In this document: in pieces, positions 5,409 to 7,600 of the stretch | How positions within the stretch are numbered: position 1 is the stretch's first letter | How the letters are laid out: every line of letters starts with the position of its first letter | From: Oscillatoria sp. Prado101 | GTDB lineage: Bacteria; Cyanobacteriota; Cyanobacteriia; Cyanobacteriales; Oscillatoriaceae | Assembly (NCBI GenBank): GCA_025454445.1 | Contig: JALOOK010000217.1 | Coordinates: 1 to 7,600 of the forward strand | Direction: 5' to 3' | DNA: 7,600 nt | The notes under the pieces: model-generated | What the model was told of the DNA's origin: nothing | Databases searched by the model: none | The model's input: only the letters and a program-made list of their open reading frames with translations | Program-made: the position numbers and the translations under genes

Positions 5409-6098
5409 TTAATTGTTACTGGAGAGACGCCCATCTTCCATGTGGACGATGCGGTCGGCAACATCTAAAATCCGATTGTCGTGGGTGACGAGCAAAATGG
5501 TGCAGCCTTGCTCTTTGGCTAGCTTCTGCATCAGATTCACCACATCACGGCCAGATTTGCTGTCGAGAGCAGCTGTGGGTTCATCTGCTAAAACCACTTT
5601 GGGATGGCTGACTAGAGCGCGGGCGATTGCCACCCGCTGTTTTTGTCCTCCGGAGAGGTTTTCCGGGTAGTAATCAGTGCGGTTGCCCAACCCAACTGCT
5701 TCCAGCATGGCCGAGGCTCTGGCACTCATATCCCGCTGGGGGATATCATCGTGCAGCTCCAGGGACATTTGCACATTTTGCCGCGCTGTTAAAGATTTCA
5801 GCAAATTGTGGGCTTGGAAAATATAGCCAATGTTGCGCCGGACTCGGACGAGCTGGTTCTTGCCGGCACCGCAAAGTTCTTGGCCTGTTACTTTCAGACT
5901 GCCCTCTTGCGCGGAGCGCAAACCGCCCAGCAGCGTCAGCAAAGTGGTTTTCCCGGAACCGGACGGACCGGTCATGATCACAATTTCGCCGGGGTAGATT
6001 TCCAGGTTAATGTCAAATAAAACTTGTTTCTGGAGCGATCCAGCTCCAAAGTAATGGTTGAGATTTGCCATAGCGATAACGGGTTCTTCAGACTGCAT
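5409..6098 (-). CDS. devA: DevA-family ABC exporter ATP-binding protein
   Basis: This is a cytoplasmic ATPase subunit of a DevBCA-type exporter; the best-known member exports heterocyst glycolipids, and relatives serve other efflux roles. From ATG at 6096-6098 the product has 229 residues. Walker A is GPSGSGKT (44-51), the Q-loop is FQ around 94-95, the signature is LSGGQ (148-152), Walker B is VVLADE (168-173), the D-loop is ALD (177-179) and the switch His is 206 in VTHDNR. NLNHYFG near the N-terminus and the stretch GYIFQAHNLL are typical of DevA. The frame stays open upstream to 6209, but that part is translated hairpin repeat (recurring QLRTF and QPNYEP-like pieces), so the downstream ATG is preferred. 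No Shine-Dalgarno is clear. devB and devC are not adjacent, so the ATPase must pair with subunits encoded elsewhere, or it is a remnant. Confidence 0.92.
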   Translation of the reverse strand: MQSEEPVIAMANLNHYFGAGSLQKQVLFDINLEIYPGEIVIMTGPSGSGKTTLLTLLGGLRSAQEGSLKVTGQELCGAGKNQLVRVRRNIGYIFQAHNLLKSLTARQNVQMSLELHDDIPQRDMSARASAMLEAVGLGNRTDYYPENLSGGQKQRVAIARALVSHPKVVLADEPTAALDSKSGRDVVNLMQKLAKEQGCTILLVTHDNRILDVADRIVHMEDGRLSSNN

Positions 6099-6099
6099 A

Positions 6100-6260
6100 G
6101 GTTCGTAGTTGGGCTGCACGCCCTTGCGTTCGTAGCTGGGCTGCACGCCCAAAAGGTTCGTAGTTGGGCTGCACGCCCAAAAGGTTCGTAGTTGGGCTGC
6201 ACGCCCCAAAGTTTGTAGTAGGGCTTCAGCCCAAAAGTTTGTAGTAGGGCTTCAGCCCAA
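6100..6260. repeat. Six tandem 24-28 bp hairpin repeats upstream of devA
   Basis: Units start at 6100/6101, 6128, 6156, 6184, 6211 and 6237. The first four read GTTCGTAG(T/C)TGGGCTGC followed by ACGCCC and a short A-rich linker. The last two read GTTTGTAGTAGGGCTTC followed by AGCCCAA. Each unit can fold a small stem, GGGC..GCCC or GGGCT..AGCCC. Linkers are only 1-5 bases and there is no spacer diversity. The array lies directly before the devA start codon, so it forms the leader of that mRNA if transcription begins further upstream. The unit resembles a dispersed GTAGTAGGGCTTCAGCCC-type repeat I recall in cyanobacteria. Confidence 0.8.
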
Positions 6261-6304
6261 CCGTTGTGCTAATTGCGCTTAATCAAAAGGACATGATATT
6301 AGGT

Positions 6305-6320
6305 GATGCCCGTGGGCATC
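6305..6320. promoter_or_regulatory. Palindrome GATGCCCGTGGGCATC between divergent genes
   Basis: The arms GATGCC and GGCATC (6-bp, with a further C/G pair inside) flank a short centre. The site lies in the 421-bp region between the starts of devA (minus) and the sensor gene (plus), next to an AT-rich stretch (6321-6355). It could be an operator or a small hairpin in the devA leader. Apart from the repeat array, this site and the promoter, I see nothing else definite in 6099-6519. Confidence 0.3.
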
Positions 6321-6363
6321 TAAATTTAATATAACGCAAGTTGATAAATTAATTCGCCGCCAC

Positions 6364-6393
6364 TTGACAGCAGCCCCCAGAGCGCGGTATGTT
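6364..6393 (+). promoter_or_regulatory. Strong sigma70-like promoter candidate for the sensor gene
   Basis: A perfect -35 TTGACA (6364-6369) is followed after 18 bp by TATGTT (6388-6393, four of six matches to the -10 consensus). Transcription would start near 6400 and leave a leader of about 120 bases before the chosen start at 6520. An ATG at 6432 in the same frame would leave a much shorter leader. Confidence 0.5.
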
Positions 6394-6519
6394 GTGAGAG
6401 TAAACAAAGTCGCTGGCGGTTCGGAAAAAGCGATGAGCTGCGCCGCCGCCACCTGCGCCCGCGCGAGTGTCGAGATTGTCTCTATGCCTGTCAACTTCCT
6501 AAATCAGTCGAGAGCTGGT

Positions 6520-7600
6520 ATGTTAAGCGCCATGCTTAAATTTTCTGGAAAAGTTCCGCTGCGAGCTGTCCTGATAGTCCCGTTCGTGCTGCAAATCGTC
6601 GGGACAGTGGGGCTGGTGGGATATCTTTCTTATAAAAACGGGCAGCAGGCTGTAGAAGACTTGGCCAATCAACTGATGGAGGAGGTGTCAGAGCGGATAA
6701 GCGAGCGCCTCGACAGCTATTTACAGACATCCCAGCAGGTTGTGAGCGCGAACCATCTAGCCGTGGAGCTGGGAAACCTGGATATCACAGACTTTGAGGG
6801 ACTGCGGCAGCAGTTTTGGCAGCAGATGGCTCTGCAACCGGCGCTGAGCAGCAGCGCCTTCTGGAACGAGCGAGGGGAAATCGTTGGTTACGGACGATTG
6901 CTCAGTAAGGAAGTCTGCGAACAAGCCCGAAAGCTAACCGGAGATAACTTGCCAATCGGTACGCGCTACTTGGCAAAAATGAGCGATAACGATCCCGGTC
7001 AGCGCAAATACTATCTGGTTGACTCTAAGGGCAAGCCCAGAACAATATTATATAAATTAGCTGAAAATTTCCGCAACCTTCCCTGGTATCTCTACGCCAA
7101 AACAGCCGGGAAACAAGTCTGGACACCGATTTTTGTATATCAAGCTGCGCCCACTTTAGGAATGCTCGCAGTGGCTCCTGTTTCTAATGCTGACGGTGAA
7201 TTTCAAGGTGTTTTTACATCTGATTTAATGCTCGCGGATATCAGTACCTTTCTGATCGCACTTAATTTATTGTCATCGGGGCAAGCGTTTATTATCGAAC
7301 ATTCTGGGAATTTGGTTGCTACTTCGACGTTAGAAATTCCCTATCTGAAACCGGCAAAGGGTGAGCCTGAGCGATTGCGTGCCGCTGAAAGCCAGGATGC
7401 CCGGACGAGGGAAATTGCCCGAGAGCTAGAGAAGCGCTTTGGGGATTTCCGCACGCTGCAAAATCCGCAACAGCTGATTGTAGAGACGCGAAATCTCGGA
7501 AAGAGGCGAAATAGAGCGTTTTTCCAGTGGCTGGGCACAGAGCGCCTGTTTGTGCGGGTTGTTCCCTATCGAGATCAATACGGTTTGGACTGGCTGATTG
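6520..7600 (+). CDS. Membrane sensor with double-Cache domain, 3' end cut by window (kinase or cyclase type)
   Basis: The frame is open to the window edge, giving 360 residues of an incomplete protein. A hydrophobic segment (about 15-37, including AVLIVPFVLQIVGTVGLVGY) is the first membrane span. Residues about 45-350 form a large extracytoplasmic sensing domain of the dCache_1 type, marked by LPWYLYAKTAGK, TLGMLAVAPVSNADGEFQGV, SDLMLADIS and AFIIEHSGNLVAT. The last residues, VVPYRDQYGLDWLI, are typical of the strand just before the second membrane span. HAMP and a kinase, cyclase or methyl-accepting domain would follow outside the window. The ATG at 6520 is chosen for an upstream GAGAG about 5 bases away; ATGs at 6532, 6484 and 6432 share the frame. 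The ligand is unknown. Confidence 0.88.
   Translation, partial: MLSAMLKFSGKVPLRAVLIVPFVLQIVGTVGLVGYLSYKNGQQAVEDLANQLMEEVSERISERLDSYLQTSQQVVSANHLAVELGNLDITDFEGLRQQFWQQMALQPALSSSAFWNERGEIVGYGRLLSKEVCEQARKLTGDNLPIGTRYLAKMSDNDPGQRKYYLVDSKGKPRTILYKLAENFRNLPWYLYAKTAGKQVWTPIFVYQAAPTLGMLAVAPVSNADGEFQGVFTSDLMLADISTFLIALNLLSSGQAFIIEHSGNLVATSTLEIPYLKPAKGEPERLRAAESQDARTREIARELEKRFGDFRTLQNPQQLIVETRNLGKRRNRAFFQWLGTERLFVRVVPYRDQYGLDWLI

Noticed and set aside
6099..6209. 37-residue N-terminal extension of the DevA protein
   Set aside because: The sequence is translated hairpin repeat with recurring motifs, and DevA proteins normally begin just before the NLNHYFG segment, which matches the ATG at 6098.
6100..6260. 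Regular repeats resembling a small CRISPR array
   Set aside because: Units are joined by linkers of 1-5 bases, with no unique spacers of about 30-40 bp, and no cas gene is near. This is a tandem hairpin repeat.
6279..6494. Minus-strand frame of 71 codons between devA and the sensor gene
   Set aside because: No motif, no ribosome site, and it covers the plus-strand promoter and leader of the sensor gene.

Overview
This window looks like chromosomal DNA of a filamentous cyanobacterium, probably of the Oscillatoria/Microcoleus type. The grounds are a DevA-family exporter ATPase, a cyanobacterial-style double-Cache sensor, one HIP1 octamer (GCGATCGC at 666-673), and many short hairpin repeats between genes of the kinds I recall from such genomes. 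No RNA genes, CRISPR array, prophage or complete insertion sequence is visible.

Layout. Positions 1-82 hold the probable tail of an upstream gene. Positions 112-250 are a 139-bp element bounded by 28-bp imperfect inverted repeats with TA at both ends (MITE-like), followed by two more hairpins at 253-302. A cytidine deaminase gene (cdd, +) occupies 423-833. A 98-bp element with inverted ends and G/C-run hairpins (864-961) separates it from a converging minus-strand gene (985-1599) for a PD-(D/E)XK-like nuclease whose expected acidic residue is histidine. Upstream of that on the minus strand is a HAD-superfamily phosphatase (1807-2589).

A 40-bp gap separates the HAD gene from a divergent plus-strand gene (2630-4291). 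Its 553-residue product has an N-terminal helical, possibly lysozyme-like domain, four internal helical repeats, and a C-terminal peptidase M15-like domain in which two expected metal-site residues are changed. Downstream on the same strand is a membrane-anchored coiled-coil protein split by an in-frame TAG at 4867-4869. The two halves (4393-4869 and 4882-5340) are in one frame and were most likely one gene. The second half ends in a GRTGKT-type tandem repeat tail.

On the minus strand, 5409-6098 encodes a DevA-type ABC ATPase without devB or devC next to it. Its start abuts six tandem copies of a 24-28 bp hairpin repeat (6100-6260). Finally a good sigma70-like promoter (TTGACA, 18 bp, TATGTT) precedes a membrane sensor gene (about 6520 to the end, +) with a double-Cache domain, cut off by the window edge before its output domain.

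The most unusual part is 2630-5340: a wall-hydrolase-like protein with no signal peptide and an altered active site, next to a membrane-anchored coiled-coil protein interrupted by a stop codon. I infer an envelope-related cyanobacterial pair, possibly decaying. The function is unproven.
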